A DNA stretch of 22,095 bases from an uncultured Alphaproteobacteria bacterium (GCA_934248075.1 CAKQKH010000024.1:1-22095), one strand, 5' to 3'; counted from the stretch's first letter, positions 7,559 through 15,942 are shown. Translations and numbers: made by a program. Notes: generated by a model from the letters alone, not told the origin.

Positions 7559-8635
7559 CTATTTATATTGAATTGCCAAAAAGCCCAACACCGCCATAAT
7601 AATGCCGATAATCCAAAATCTGATCACAACTCTGGTCTCCGGCCAACCGCATTGCTCAAAATGATGATGAATCGGCGCCATCTTAAAAAATCTCTTGCCG
7701 CCGGTGTGCCTGAACCAATAAACCTGAATCATCACCGACAACGCTTCCACAACAAAAACCAAGCCGACAATCGCCAGCAATATTTCATGTTTAAGCATTA
7801 CCGCCACCGTACCCAAATACGCCCCCAGCGCCAACGAGCCAGTGTCACCCATAAAAACTTTTGCCGGCGCGGCATTAAACCACAAAAACCCGACACAACC
7901 GCCGATAACCGCGGCGCAGGTAACCGCTACTTCTGCCGCCCTTGGTACCGGCAACATATAAACGTCATTAACCAACTCAGAACCACATATATAGGCAATA
8001 ACCATAAACACCGGCAATGCAATAATCATCAAGCCGGCGGCTAGTCCGTCCAATCCATCGCTCAAATTAACTGCATTAGACGCACCGGCAATCACCACCA
8101 TGGCAAACGGCACATAAAACCACAGCAAATTTATCGACAAATTAATAAAATAAGGAAAAGTCAAAACAAATCTGGTATCTTGCGGCATTTCATAAGAAAT
8201 AACCAAAACGGCAATCAAGGCCGTTGTAAATTGCAAAAACAACTTCATTTTGGCCGACATTGCGTTGGCTGTGTTTTTGGTAACCTTGGTATAGTCATCG
8301 GCGGCTCCGACCAATCCATACACCACCAAAACCATCATCGCAATCCACACCAACGGATTCGCCAAATCTGCGCAAAGCAATATTGCGATCAAAGCGCTGC
8401 CTAAGATTAAGATTCCTCCCATGGTCGGCGTGCCTTTTTTGGTCTTCAGATGAGACTGGGGGCCGTCTTCGCGTATTGGCTGACCTTTTTTCTGATGCGC
8501 GTGCAAAACCTTAATCATTCGGTCCCCGTAGGCCAAAGCCAGAATTAAAGCCACAAAAAAGGCCATAAAACAACGCACATACACTGTATTCAGATATTCC
8601 GGAGCAGAAAGCATATTAAAGATATATTGCAACAT
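7559..8635 (-). CDS. mraY: Phospho-MurNAc-pentapeptide transferase MraY
   Basis: Integral membrane enzyme that transfers phospho-MurNAc-pentapeptide from the UDP precursor to undecaprenyl phosphate, forming lipid I. Diagnostic motifs are present in order: DDYTKV (Mg-binding aspartates), NAVNLSDGLDGLAAG, MGDTGSLALGA and the histidine-rich APIHHHFEQCGW. About ten hydrophobic segments and 358 residues match the family. The ATG at 8635 has only a weak upstream purine stretch. It is the first gene of the division cluster here. The usual upstream genes (mraZ, mraW, ftsL, ftsI, murE, murF) are not adjacent, and a PerM-like gene lies 160 bp upstream on the same strand. Confidence 0.97.
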   Translation of the reverse strand: MLQYIFNMLSAPEYLNTVYVRCFMAFFVALILALAYGDRMIKVLHAHQKKGQPIREDGPQSHLKTKKGTPTMGGILILGSALIAILLCADLANPLVWIAMMVLVVYGLVGAADDYTKVTKNTANAMSAKMKLFLQFTTALIAVLVISYEMPQDTRFVLTFPYFINLSINLLWFYVPFAMVVIAGASNAVNLSDGLDGLAAGLMIIALPVFMVIAYICGSELVNDVYMLPVPRAAEVAVTCAAVIGGCVGFLWFNAAPAKVFMGDTGSLALGAYLGTVAVMLKHEILLAIVGLVFVVEALSVMIQVYWFRHTGGKRFFKMAPIHHHFEQCGWPETRVVIRFWIIGIIMAVLGFLAIQYK

Positions 8636-8795
8636 AATGAGATCCCAGACATGAGTTTATACTTATGGCTCATTATATTCGCACAAATCTAAATAAATAT
8701 TAAATATGCATAAGTTTTTTTGCAGCCAAATCGCCAGCTCGATAAAATTTTATCATTACCTCGCCGCCAATTAACCGCCCGATTTCACTCAACGA
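8636..8795 (-). promoter_or_regulatory. Possible promoter region for the mraY-ftsZ operon
   Basis: This 160-bp gap has no ORF of note. On the minus strand a perfect TATAAT lies at 8677-8672, about 37 bp upstream of the mraY ATG, but no good -35 is seen at 17 bp. A 14-bp perfect palindrome GATAAAATTTTATC lies at 8741-8754. No clear terminator for the upstream gene is visible, so read-through from ndk-perM is also possible. Confidence 0.3.
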
Positions 8796-9854
8796 TTATT
8801 TATAGAGGGAACTAGCCTTATAATTCTCTACCAAATGCTTTATCAAAACCCCGATAATGGCAGCCACAGGAACCGCCATCATCAAGCCCAAGAAACCAAG
8901 CAACGCCCCGCCTGCCAGCAAGGCAAACATTATCCAAACCGGATGCAGTCCGACGGAATCTCCAACCAATTTTGGCGTTAAAAAATTTCCTTCAATAAAT
9001 TGCCCCAACAAAAACACGCCCAAAACCTGAGCAATTGGCAGCCAACTGTCAAACTGCGCAAAGGCAATCGCCATACTAACCACAAAACCAAAAATCGTTC
9101 CGGCATAAGGTATAAAAGAAATTATTCCGGCCACAAACCCGACCAACACTCCCAAATCCAGCCCGACCGCGTATAACCCTATTGCATAAAATGTTCCAAG
9201 CAACACGCAGACCGAAAGTTGCCCGCGAATAAAAGATGACAAAATACAATCAATTTCTCTAGCCTGCATTTCAATACTTTTTTTAGAATGTTTAGGCAAC
9301 AAATCATCAACTTTGCCAACAAAAGCATCCCAATCCCGCAACATATAAAAAGCAACCACTGGAGTAATCAGGAGCAATGATATGATATTCACCAAAGCAA
9401 ATCCGCCATTGACCAAACGGCGCAAAATCACGCCCAGCATTTTCAGCCCATTAGACATATTGCCGCGCAAAGTTTCTCTCAGTTTGTCGGTCTCAAGCGC
9501 CGGAAATTTCTCCTGCAAATTGGCAATAACCGGCTCGGCCTTTTTGCCAAACGCCGCCAGATATTGCGGCATCACATCTAAAAAATGCCCCAACTGATTA
9601 TCTATAATACTGACCAACGCCACTAACGAGGGAATCAAAATCAAAACAACCAGCACCAACGTTAGAACTGTTGCCAGCGTGCGATTCATTCCCCACTTTT
9701 CAAATCTTGAAGTCCACGGATCCAGCAAATAACCAATGACAATTCCCGCCACAAACGGCATTAGCACCGAGCGCAAAACATACACCGCCACGGCAAACAA
9801 CAGCAGCAACGCCAACCAAACCAATCCGTTTTTACTATTTTTGGCGGCAAACAT
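8796..9854 (-). CDS. AI-2E / PerM family membrane protein
   Basis: Polytopic inner-membrane protein of the AI-2E transporter (PerM/YdiK/TqsA) family. Members have been linked to autoinducer-2 export, to Na+/H+ antiport or to permease roles, and the substrate here is unknown. A hydrophobic N-terminal pair (residues 10-45) is followed by GYLLDPWTSRFEKWGMNR, a typical family stretch. A long soluble segment lies near 90-160. A multi-span C-terminal half contains FIPYAGTIFGFVVSMAIAF, QFIEGNFLTPKLVGDSVGL and HPVWIMFALLAGGALLGFLG, all family hallmarks. It has 352 residues. The start ATG has AGGAG 8 bases upstream. It follows the DUF2066 gene after 10 bp, so they are cotranscribed. Confidence 0.9.
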   Translation of the reverse strand: MFAAKNSKNGLVWLALLLLFAVAVYVLRSVLMPFVAGIVIGYLLDPWTSRFEKWGMNRTLATVLTLVLVVLILIPSLVALVSIIDNQLGHFLDVMPQYLAAFGKKAEPVIANLQEKFPALETDKLRETLRGNMSNGLKMLGVILRRLVNGGFALVNIISLLLITPVVAFYMLRDWDAFVGKVDDLLPKHSKKSIEMQAREIDCILSSFIRGQLSVCVLLGTFYAIGLYAVGLDLGVLVGFVAGIISFIPYAGTIFGFVVSMAIAFAQFDSWLPIAQVLGVFLLGQFIEGNFLTPKLVGDSVGLHPVWIMFALLAGGALLGFLGLMMAVPVAAIIGVLIKHLVENYKASSLYK

Positions 9855-9864
9855 GGACTATCTC

Positions 9865-10923
9865 CTAATATTTTTCCAACACATAATAGTTGCCGTGTTC
9901 CAACAAGCGATACGCATGACTGCGAAAATTTTGCAACAGCTTATCCATTGTGCCGGCAAACATAAGCTTAAACTGAACTTTTCCTGCGCCCAAAGCCTGC
10001 GTTTCCAAACCGTTCACCAAACCGATGCTCCGCAAATCTTTTTCTGTCGTCACCCATTCTTGCAACGCGTTGAAATTATACAAAACCACAATGGTGTTTT
10101 CTTTGGCGGCATCAATGATTGCTTTTTGAGAGATTCGGTTTTCCAATTGTTTTTTTACTTCCGCCACCGCATTATTAAACAATTCCATACCGGAACTGCG
10201 CGGTCCCGAGACCCTGATTGTGCGATTGTCGCCGCCGTAAGAGAGCGCCCTGACGATCAGCCCGTCTATTCCGTCATAAGTAGCATCAAGCACATAGACA
10301 TCATCGGCGTTATTAATTCGCATCAACTTATCCAACGCTTCTCCGTCTAAAGCCAATGCTTTGCGAGCATCAATAACCGAATAATTGGCGCCGCTGGCCG
10401 GCAATGACACCAAACGTACCGATCCGTCCGCCGGAGACGCGTCCCATGCCTGCTTCCACAAATTGGAATTTTCCCACAACATCGGAGCGTCGCTGCTAAA
10501 TTCGCGAAAAACCGGTACTATTAAGGTTTTGCTGTTATTTTGAATCATTATCGGAATATTACGCTCTTTCATATATTCCTTGAGCATATCCTCGTTCAAG
10601 ACCACTTTCAACGTGGCCATATAACGAACAGTCGAACTTTTTTCTTCAATTACTGACACTTCTTTAATAAAGTTCACCAACTGATTGTCATTCATGGCTC
10701 CAAACCGCGCTGCCCCGTCAGAAGTGGTAATCCTTTTTGCCACCGCCAAAACCGCGGCACGATTAGCTTCGCTCATAGCGCGTTCTTGCGCCGCCGACGC
10801 GCTGCTGTCGGTCACATCGACACTCACTTCAACAGCGTATCTCTCATCGGCGGCATGGGCTGTTCCCCACACTAACAGTCCCAACACCGCCAATAGTCCA
10901 AATTTATACACGCCCAACCTCAT
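9865..10923 (-). CDS. DUF2066 domain protein, exported
   Basis: Function unknown. An N-terminal signal peptide is clear: basic start, hydrophobic core (GLLAVLGLLVWG) and an AHA cleavage site near residue 24, so the mature protein should be periplasmic. The region from about 27 to 120 (VEVSVDVTDSSASAAQERAM through a VRYMATLKVVLNEDMLKEYM stretch) matches the DUF2066 pattern as I recall it. The C-terminal half has no motif I recognise. There is no lipobox cysteine. It lies 3 bp after ndk and 10 bp before the PerM-like gene; DUF2066 next to PerM is a pairing I recall from alphaproteobacteria. An envelope role with PerM is plausible but inferred. Confidence 0.8.
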   Translation of the reverse strand: MRLGVYKFGLLAVLGLLVWGTAHAADERYAVEVSVDVTDSSASAAQERAMSEANRAAVLAVAKRITTSDGAARFGAMNDNQLVNFIKEVSVIEEKSSTVRYMATLKVVLNEDMLKEYMKERNIPIMIQNNSKTLIVPVFREFSSDAPMLWENSNLWKQAWDASPADGSVRLVSLPASGANYSVIDARKALALDGEALDKLMRINNADDVYVLDATYDGIDGLIVRALSYGGDNRTIRVSGPRSSGMELFNNAVAEVKKQLENRISQKAIIDAAKENTIVVLYNFNALQEWVTTEKDLRSIGLVNGLETQALGAGKVQFKLMFAGTMDKLLQNFRSHAYRLLEHGNYYVLEKY

Positions 10924-10926
10924 TAT

Positions 10927-11343
10927 TTATTCACAAATTTCCAATTCATTAAAAAAGAAGGCTATTTCTCTCTTGGCGCTATTCAAAGAATCCGAACCAT
11001 GCACTGTATTCCGATCAATCGACAACGCATATGTTTTGCGAATAGTGCCTTCCTCTGCCACAGCCGGATTAGTCGCGCCCATGATTTTGCGATAATGTGC
11101 AATGGCGTCATCGCCCTCCAGAATTTGCACAACTACCGGAGCTGAAGTCATAATCTCAACCAAATTGGCAAAAAACGCTTTTCCCTCATGCTCGGCATAA
11201 AAAGCCCTAGCCTGTGCCGGTGTCAAACGCACCATTTTCTGAGCCACGATTTTCAGGCCATTTTCCTCAATCATGCTATTTACTTTCCCGATAATATTAC
11301 GAGTTGTCGCATCAGGTTTAATAATTGATAAGGTCTTTTCCAT
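10927..11343 (-). CDS. ndk: Nucleoside diphosphate kinase
   Basis: Transfers the gamma phosphate of ATP to nucleoside diphosphates by a phospho-histidine intermediate, balancing cytoplasmic NTP and dNTP pools. From the chosen start the protein has 138 residues. It begins EKTLSIIKPD (Lys9 of the KPD motif) and carries the active-site stretch RNTVHGSDS with His115, followed by AKREIAFFF. The start is the ATG at 11343, because GGAG sits 7 bases upstream. A longer frame from 11370 would add nine residues outside the conserved fold. It is the first gene of a minus-strand trio and is divergent from pta. Confidence 0.97.
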   Translation of the reverse strand: MEKTLSIIKPDATTRNIIGKVNSMIEENGLKIVAQKMVRLTPAQARAFYAEHEGKAFFANLVEIMTSAPVVVQILEGDDAIAHYRKIMGATNPAVAEEGTIRKTYALSIDRNTVHGSDSLNSAKREIAFFFNELEICE

Positions 11344-11478
11344 CAGAATTCTCCGCACAAAATTTATCAACTGCAGCTAAGATATAATACTTTCTGCAAA
11401 TAATCAAAAGATATTTTGACTTTTGAATATAAGGAGTGTAAACAATAGAAAAACATTAAATAATCAAAGGATATCAAC
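11344..11478. promoter_or_regulatory. Divergent promoter region between ndk and pta
   Basis: This 135-bp AT-rich gap must hold promoters for both directions. Toward pta, TTGACT (11416-11421) resembles a -35 but the element 17 bp on (TAAACA) is poor. Toward ndk, TATATC about 30-45 bp upstream of the gene is a weak -10 candidate. A near-perfect 14-bp direct repeat (TAATCAAARGATAT) lies at 11401-11414 and 11461-11474. The second copy includes the pta ribosome-binding site AAAGGA. Confidence 0.45.
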
Positions 11479-12486
11479 ATGAAAACCTCTCCCTACATTG
11501 CAAGCCTCATCAAAAAGGCGCAAACCCTTGGAAAAACCATTGTCTTGCCCGAAGGCGAAGACGAACGCGTTTTGCAGGCGGCCCATGCTGCTGCCGAACA
11601 AAAAGTTGCCAAAATCATCATTTTGGGCAATGACGACGAAATCAGAAAATATTATACCGAACACGGCTGGAACTTTGACGGCATTGAGATTATTAATCCG
11701 GCAACCTCGCCCAAACTCCAAAAATACGCTCAATTACTGTTTGAATTGCGCAAAGCTAAAGGCATGAGTGAAGAAACAGCCATGCAAACAGTATTGAATT
11801 CCAACTATTTCGGCACCATGATGGTTAAAGCCGGCGATGCTGACGGCATGGTTTCCGGCGCCAACCACTCCACCGCCGACACCGTCCGCCCGGCTTTGCA
11901 GATTATCAAATCCCGCCGTGCCGACCGAGTTGCTTCTTCCATGTTTATTATGGTTGACCGTGAAGGCCGCACATTTTATTTGTCGGACTGCGCTGTCAAC
12001 ATCAATCCCTCAGCCAAAGAATTATCAGATATTGCGCTGAGTTCGGCAGAAAGCGTTATTCAATTCGGCGACACACCAAAGGTTGCCATGCTTTCATATT
12101 CTACTTATGGCTCTGGAAAAGGCGAAGGGGTTGACAAAGTTCGTGAAGCCACCGCTTTGGCCAAAGAGGCTCTCAAAGCTCCGGAATATGCCGGCCGTAA
12201 CATCATCTTAGACGGTGAGTTGCAGGCTGACGCCGCATTAAATGAGGTTGTCGCCAGCAAAAAAGCTCCCAACTCGCCCATCGCCGGCCACGCCAACACA
12301 CTTATTTTTCCCAACATTGAAGCCGGAAATATTGGCTACAAACTTTTGCAACGCTTGGGCGGAGCCGAAATGTACGGACCAATGTTGCAAGGTCTAAATG
12401 CTCCCATAAACGATTTGTCTCGCGGATGCTTTGCCGAAGATATTCTCGGAATGATCGCCATTACTGTATTACAAACTCAAAAATAA
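11479..12486 (+). CDS. pta: Phosphate acetyltransferase
   Basis: Interconverts acetyl-CoA plus phosphate with acetyl phosphate plus CoA, the first step of the acetate-forming pathway in the cytoplasm. The 335-residue protein is the catalytic PTA_PTB domain alone, without the N-terminal regulatory domains of long enterobacterial Pta. Motifs: VLPEGEDERVLQAA (about 16-29), MVSGANHSTADTVRPALQI near 122-140, DCAVNINPSA, and SYSTYGSGKGEGVDKV in the second half, all typical. The ATG at 11479 has AAAGGA 7 bases upstream. ackA follows after 14 bp, so the two form an operon. With AckA it would yield ATP from acetyl-CoA, which fits fermentative growth. Confidence 0.96.
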   Translation: MKTSPYIASLIKKAQTLGKTIVLPEGEDERVLQAAHAAAEQKVAKIIILGNDDEIRKYYTEHGWNFDGIEIINPATSPKLQKYAQLLFELRKAKGMSEETAMQTVLNSNYFGTMMVKAGDADGMVSGANHSTADTVRPALQIIKSRRADRVASSMFIMVDREGRTFYLSDCAVNINPSAKELSDIALSSAESVIQFGDTPKVAMLSYSTYGSGKGEGVDKVREATALAKEALKAPEYAGRNIILDGELQADAALNEVVASKKAPNSPIAGHANTLIFPNIEAGNIGYKLLQRLGGAEMYGPMLQGLNAPINDLSRGCFAEDILGMIAITVLQTQK

Positions 12487-12500
12487 TAAGGACTTAATCT

Positions 12501-13685
12501 ATGAAAATTCTCGTTTTAAACTCCGGCTCGTCATCATTAAAATATCAACTTTTTAACGTTAATGGCGACAAATATGAAGTAATTGCCAAAGGTTTAGCCG
12601 AACGCATTGGCATTCACGGATCTATGGTCAGCATCAAATATGCCAATGGCGAAAAAAAGTCCATTAATGTTGATTTGCCCTCGCACAATGAGGCTCTGCG
12701 TGAAGTATTTAATCTGTTGCTTGAAGGCGCAATCAACAGCCTTGATGAAATTGCCGCAGTCGGACACCGTGTTGTTCATGGCGGCGAAAACTTCAAAGGC
12801 TCGGTTTTGGTCAATGAGCAAGTAATTGAAGAAATCAGCGAACTCTCGAGTTTAGCTCCTTTGCACAATCCCGCCGCTGTGTTGGGTTTGCGCGCCGTTC
12901 AAAAAGCCCTGCCCAATGTTCCGCAGGTTACCGCTTTTGACACCGCGTTTCATCAAAGCATGCCCAAAGAGGCTTTCTTATACGGCTTGCCGCTGGAACA
13001 ATACACCGAACACAAGATTCGCCGCTACGGAGCGCACGGAACTTCTCATCAGTTTGTGGCTGAAGAATGCGCCAAAATTATTGGCAAACGCGGCAAAATC
13101 ATCACTTGCCACCTTGGCAACGGAGCCTCTATTTCCGCGGTTAAAGATGGCAAATGCATGGACACCTCAATGGGTTTCACCCCATTGGCCGGCGTTATCA
13201 TGGGCACTCGTTGCGGCGATATTGACCCCTATATTCCGCTACACATCATGAAGTATCAAAACAAAACCGTAGATGAGGTAAACACCCTGCTCAACAAGCA
13301 AAGCGGCATGCTCGGCCTTTCTGGTTTCAGCGATATGCGTGATGTTGAGGACAAATATTTGGCTGGTGACCAACGCGCTATTGAGGCTTTGCAGACTTAC
13401 GCCTACACTTTAGTAAAATTTATTGGCAGCTACATTGCCGTTTTGGGCGGAATAGACGCTATTGTCTTCACCGCCGGAATTGGCGAAAACTCTCCGATTA
13501 TTCGCAAGATGGTGTTGGAACGTTTAAGCTACCTTGGCATTGAATTGGACGAGGCCAATAACAACAAACGCGGCGACGCGGTTGAGATCACCAAAAAAGG
13601 CTCCAAAATACGCGCTTTTGTTATTCCCACCAACGAGGAATTGGTTATTGCTCAAGACACGGTTCGTTTGAGCAACCTTCAATAA
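12501..13685 (+). CDS. ackA: Acetate kinase
   Basis: Converts acetyl phosphate and ADP to acetate and ATP (reversible), the substrate-level phosphorylation step after Pta. The protein has 394 residues in the ASKHA fold. Visible features are Asn7 in LVLNSGSSSLKY, Arg90 in VGHRVVHGG, His122 in APLHNPAA, FDTAFHQSMP near 146-155, His179 in RRYGAHGTSHQF, the MGTRCGDIDP loop near 239-248, FTAGIGENSP near 328-337 and the C-terminal PTNEELVIA glutamate. These match the known active-site positions of acetate kinases. The start ATG is preceded by AAGGA. It ends 17 bp before a strong terminator, closing the pta-ackA operon. Confidence 0.98.
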   Translation: MKILVLNSGSSSLKYQLFNVNGDKYEVIAKGLAERIGIHGSMVSIKYANGEKKSINVDLPSHNEALREVFNLLLEGAINSLDEIAAVGHRVVHGGENFKGSVLVNEQVIEEISELSSLAPLHNPAAVLGLRAVQKALPNVPQVTAFDTAFHQSMPKEAFLYGLPLEQYTEHKIRRYGAHGTSHQFVAEECAKIIGKRGKIITCHLGNGASISAVKDGKCMDTSMGFTPLAGVIMGTRCGDIDPYIPLHIMKYQNKTVDEVNTLLNKQSGMLGLSGFSDMRDVEDKYLAGDQRAIEALQTYAYTLVKFIGSYIAVLGGIDAIVFTAGIGENSPIIRKMVLERLSYLGIELDEANNNKRGDAVEITKKGSKIRAFVIPTNEELVIAQDTVRLSNLQ

Positions 13686-13701
13686 TCCTCGCCAACTTTT
13701 T

Positions 13702-13740
13702 ATAAAACCCTTTGGCTCCTCGGCTGAAGGGTTTTATTTT
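13702..13740 (+). terminator. Rho-independent terminator after ackA
   Basis: ATAAAACCCTT (13702-13712) pairs perfectly with AAGGGTTTTAT (13727-13737), followed by a T-rich tail. The loop itself can form a short inner stem. It lies 17 bp after the ackA stop codon. Confidence 0.9.
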
Positions 13741-13767
13741 AACCTCCTAAAAAACACAAAAAAAAGA

Positions 13768-13796
13768 TTGTACTGAATGGATTTATAGATTATAAA
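13768..13796 (+). promoter_or_regulatory. Sigma-70-type promoter of the ppx-rlmE-rsmB operon
   Basis: TTGTAC (13768-13773) and TATAAA (13791-13796) are exactly 17 bp apart. The predicted start of transcription is near 13804, about 35 bp before the first ppx/gppA ATG and just after the ackA terminator. Confidence 0.6.
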
Positions 13797-13838
13797 ATAA
13801 GTAACTTTGAACAATTTTGATAATGATTGAATAAATAT

Positions 13839-14951
13839 ATGCAAAAATGGCATAAAAAATTTTCTGCCAAACCGCCGATTGAACCCGAAAACAAAGAAAC
13901 GGCGGCGGCAAATTATGCAGCGATTGATTTAGGCACCAATTCTTGCCGATTGGTTATTGCCACTCCTACGCCGTCATCTTTTCGCATTGTGGAGACTTTT
14001 TCCAAAATCACCAGACTCGGTGAAGGCATAATCAATAACAATGAGCTGTCCAAACCAGCAATCAGACGCACCATTGGCGCTCTGAAAGTTTGTGCCGGCG
14101 TGTTGGCTGAATATGCTCCGATTGCCCGCTCGCGCTATGTGGCCACCGCGGCATGTCGTCGCGCCGCCAATTGCAAATCCTTTTTGGAAATGGTCAAAAA
14201 GGAAACCGGACTAAATATTGAGATTATTTCTCCACAGGAAGAATCTCGTTTGGCGGTTGTCGGCTGTATTCCGTTATTGGCTCGCAGCATTAAACGAGCT
14301 TTGGTTTTTGATATCGGCGGCGGCTCGACCGAAATATCTCTGGCCCGCACAACCAACAGCGGCCACACGTTTATAGAGGGATATGTATCTTTGCCATATG
14401 GCGTGGTTACCATTTCCGAGGCTTTTCCTTCGGGCGACATGACTGATCTGGCCTACAACACTATCATTGAGCGCACTCACAAAATTCTGGCTGAGTTTGA
14501 AGAAAAACACCATATTCGCGAGGCCATAGCCAACCAAGAAATTCAAATTATCGGCACCTCCGGAACCGTGACTGTGCTTGGCGCCGTACATCTCAATTTG
14601 CCCCGATACAACCGTTCCGCGGTTGACGGCATTGCGATCAGCAAACAAGATATTGAACATACGATTGCCAAAATCAAGCGCCTTGGCGATGAAGGCCGCA
14701 AAAAACACCCTTGTATCGGCGCCTCCAAAGCAGATTTGACTATGGCCGGCTGCGCCATTATAGAAGCCCTGATATCCTTTTGGCCGATTTATGAAGTTAC
14801 CGTCGCCGACCGAGGGATTCGAGAGGGTATTTTGTTGGATATGATGCACGCTCGCAAACCCAACCGCCACAAGCGCAAAAATCGCTATCCCTTTGCCCGC
14901 GGACGCAATAGCAACAATAATCAATTTTTCAGAGGAGCCGCCAATGACTGA
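13839..14951 (+). CDS. Ppx/GppA family phosphatase, first tandem copy
   Basis: Exopolyphosphatase / guanosine pentaphosphate phosphatase family enzyme of the ASKHA fold, acting on polyphosphate or pppGpp in the cytoplasm. The phosphate-1 loop AAIDLGTNSCRLVI, the LGEGI stretch, ATAACRRAANC, the catalytic glutamate region ISPQEESRLAV, the phosphate-2 loop FDIGGGSTEISL, GTSGTVTVLGA and the late motif VADRGIREGIL are all intact, so this copy looks active. The tail after about residue 335 is basic and Asn-rich (NRHKRKNRYPFARGRNSNNN). The start is the ATG at 13839 (370 residues); an in-frame TTG 12 bases upstream is possible and neither has a good ribosome site. The last 8 bp overlap the second copy. 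Ppx versus GppA activity cannot be told from sequence. Confidence 0.92.
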   Translation: MQKWHKKFSAKPPIEPENKETAAANYAAIDLGTNSCRLVIATPTPSSFRIVETFSKITRLGEGIINNNELSKPAIRRTIGALKVCAGVLAEYAPIARSRYVATAACRRAANCKSFLEMVKKETGLNIEIISPQEESRLAVVGCIPLLARSIKRALVFDIGGGSTEISLARTTNSGHTFIEGYVSLPYGVVTISEAFPSGDMTDLAYNTIIERTHKILAEFEEKHHIREAIANQEIQIIGTSGTVTVLGAVHLNLPRYNRSAVDGIAISKQDIEHTIAKIKRLGDEGRKKHPCIGASKADLTMAGCAIIEALISFWPIYEVTVADRGIREGILLDMMHARKPNRHKRKNRYPFARGRNSNNNQFFRGAAND

Positions 14952-15942
14952 TAAAAGATATGCCGCCATTGATCTTGGCACAAATTCATGCCGATTGCTC
15001 ATCTGCGACCAAAACGGCCGCGAGCTTTGCAAGGAAACCGTCGCCACCAAGCTGGGCGAAGGTTTGTACAAATCCGGAATTTTCACCCCTCAAGCCATGG
15101 AACGCGGCATTGATTGCTTTTCCAACTATCGCCAACTGCTTGACAAATACGATGTTTCAGAAATCAGAGCCATTGCCACCGCTTCTTGCCGTATGGCTGC
15201 CAACAGCAATGACTTCATCAAAAAAGTATGGGAGGCATCTCATATCAAACTTGAGATTATTGACGGATATGAGGAAGCGCGTCTCAATCTAAAAGGAGCG
15301 CTGAGCCACGTTTGCGACAAAACTAAATATGTGGTGGTGTATGATCTTGGCGGCGGCTCAACTGAAATCACTTTGGCAACCAACACCGCCAATCCGCACA
15401 TATTGCACACGATATCCATTCCCTGGGGCGCGCGCAATGCTTCCGAGGCGTTCAATCTGGTTGAATATAATGAAGAAAACGCCAATCGTTTGCGACAAGA
15501 TATCGGCGCCCGCACCGAAAGTTTTGTAAAAAAATCTTATCTGGACACATATCGTGATGATGTTTGCTTTGTGGCAACCTCAAGCACTCCCTTGCGTCTG
15601 GCCTCCATAATAGAAGATTTTGGCGCTTATGATCGCGACCGCGCGGACGGCACCCCCATGGACCGAGAAGCCATGGACAAAGCCATCGCCGCAGTTTTGC
15701 ATTCCACTCGCGCCGAGATGGCCGACAATCCGTATATCGGCGATAAACGATCTTATATTTTTATCGCCGCCTGCGTGATTTTTCAGACTATTTATGAGCA
15801 CTTAAATGCCGATAAGATAATCGCTTCGCTCAAGAGCGCCAAAGACGGCATTGTTGCCGAACTGATAGAGAAAGACTCAAAAAATGAAAAAGCTAACCAA
15901 ATCAGCCCAATCCATAACCGGCCGACATCAACTCTCAGTTAG
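14944..15942 (+). CDS. Ppx/GppA family protein, diverged second tandem copy
   Basis: The N-terminal half is a close paralogue of the upstream gene: YAAIDLGTNSCRLLI, LGEGLYKSGI, IATASCRMAANSN, IIDGYEEARLNL and YDLGGGSTEITLA. The C-terminal half departs from the family. The usual GTSGT is VATSSTPLRLA, the segment around PYIGDKRSYIFIAACVIFQ replaces the standard metal/phosphate-proximal helix, and the late RGIREGIL motif reads SAKDGIVAEL. It may have altered substrate specificity, or act as a regulatory partner of the first copy. The start is the ATG at 14944 (332 residues), with AGAGGAG 6 bases upstream; longer in-frame starts lack one. It overlaps the first copy by 8 bp and rlmE by 59 bp. Confidence 0.88.
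   Translation: MTDKRYAAIDLGTNSCRLLICDQNGRELCKETVATKLGEGLYKSGIFTPQAMERGIDCFSNYRQLLDKYDVSEIRAIATASCRMAANSNDFIKKVWEASHIKLEIIDGYEEARLNLKGALSHVCDKTKYVVVYDLGGGSTEITLATNTANPHILHTISIPWGARNASEAFNLVEYNEENANRLRQDIGARTESFVKKSYLDTYRDDVCFVATSSTPLRLASIIEDFGAYDRDRADGTPMDREAMDKAIAAVLHSTRAEMADNPYIGDKRSYIFIAACVIFQTIYEHLNADKIIASLKSAKDGIVAELIEKDSKNEKANQISPIHNRPTSTLS

Noticed and set aside
11344..11370. Longer ndk start at 11370
   Set aside because: The extra nine residues fall outside the conserved Ndk fold, and the ATG at 11343 has GGAG at good spacing.
14274..15086. 270-residue minus-strand open frame
   Set aside because: It is antisense to the two Ppx/GppA genes, which show full family motifs; no family match or ribosome site is seen.
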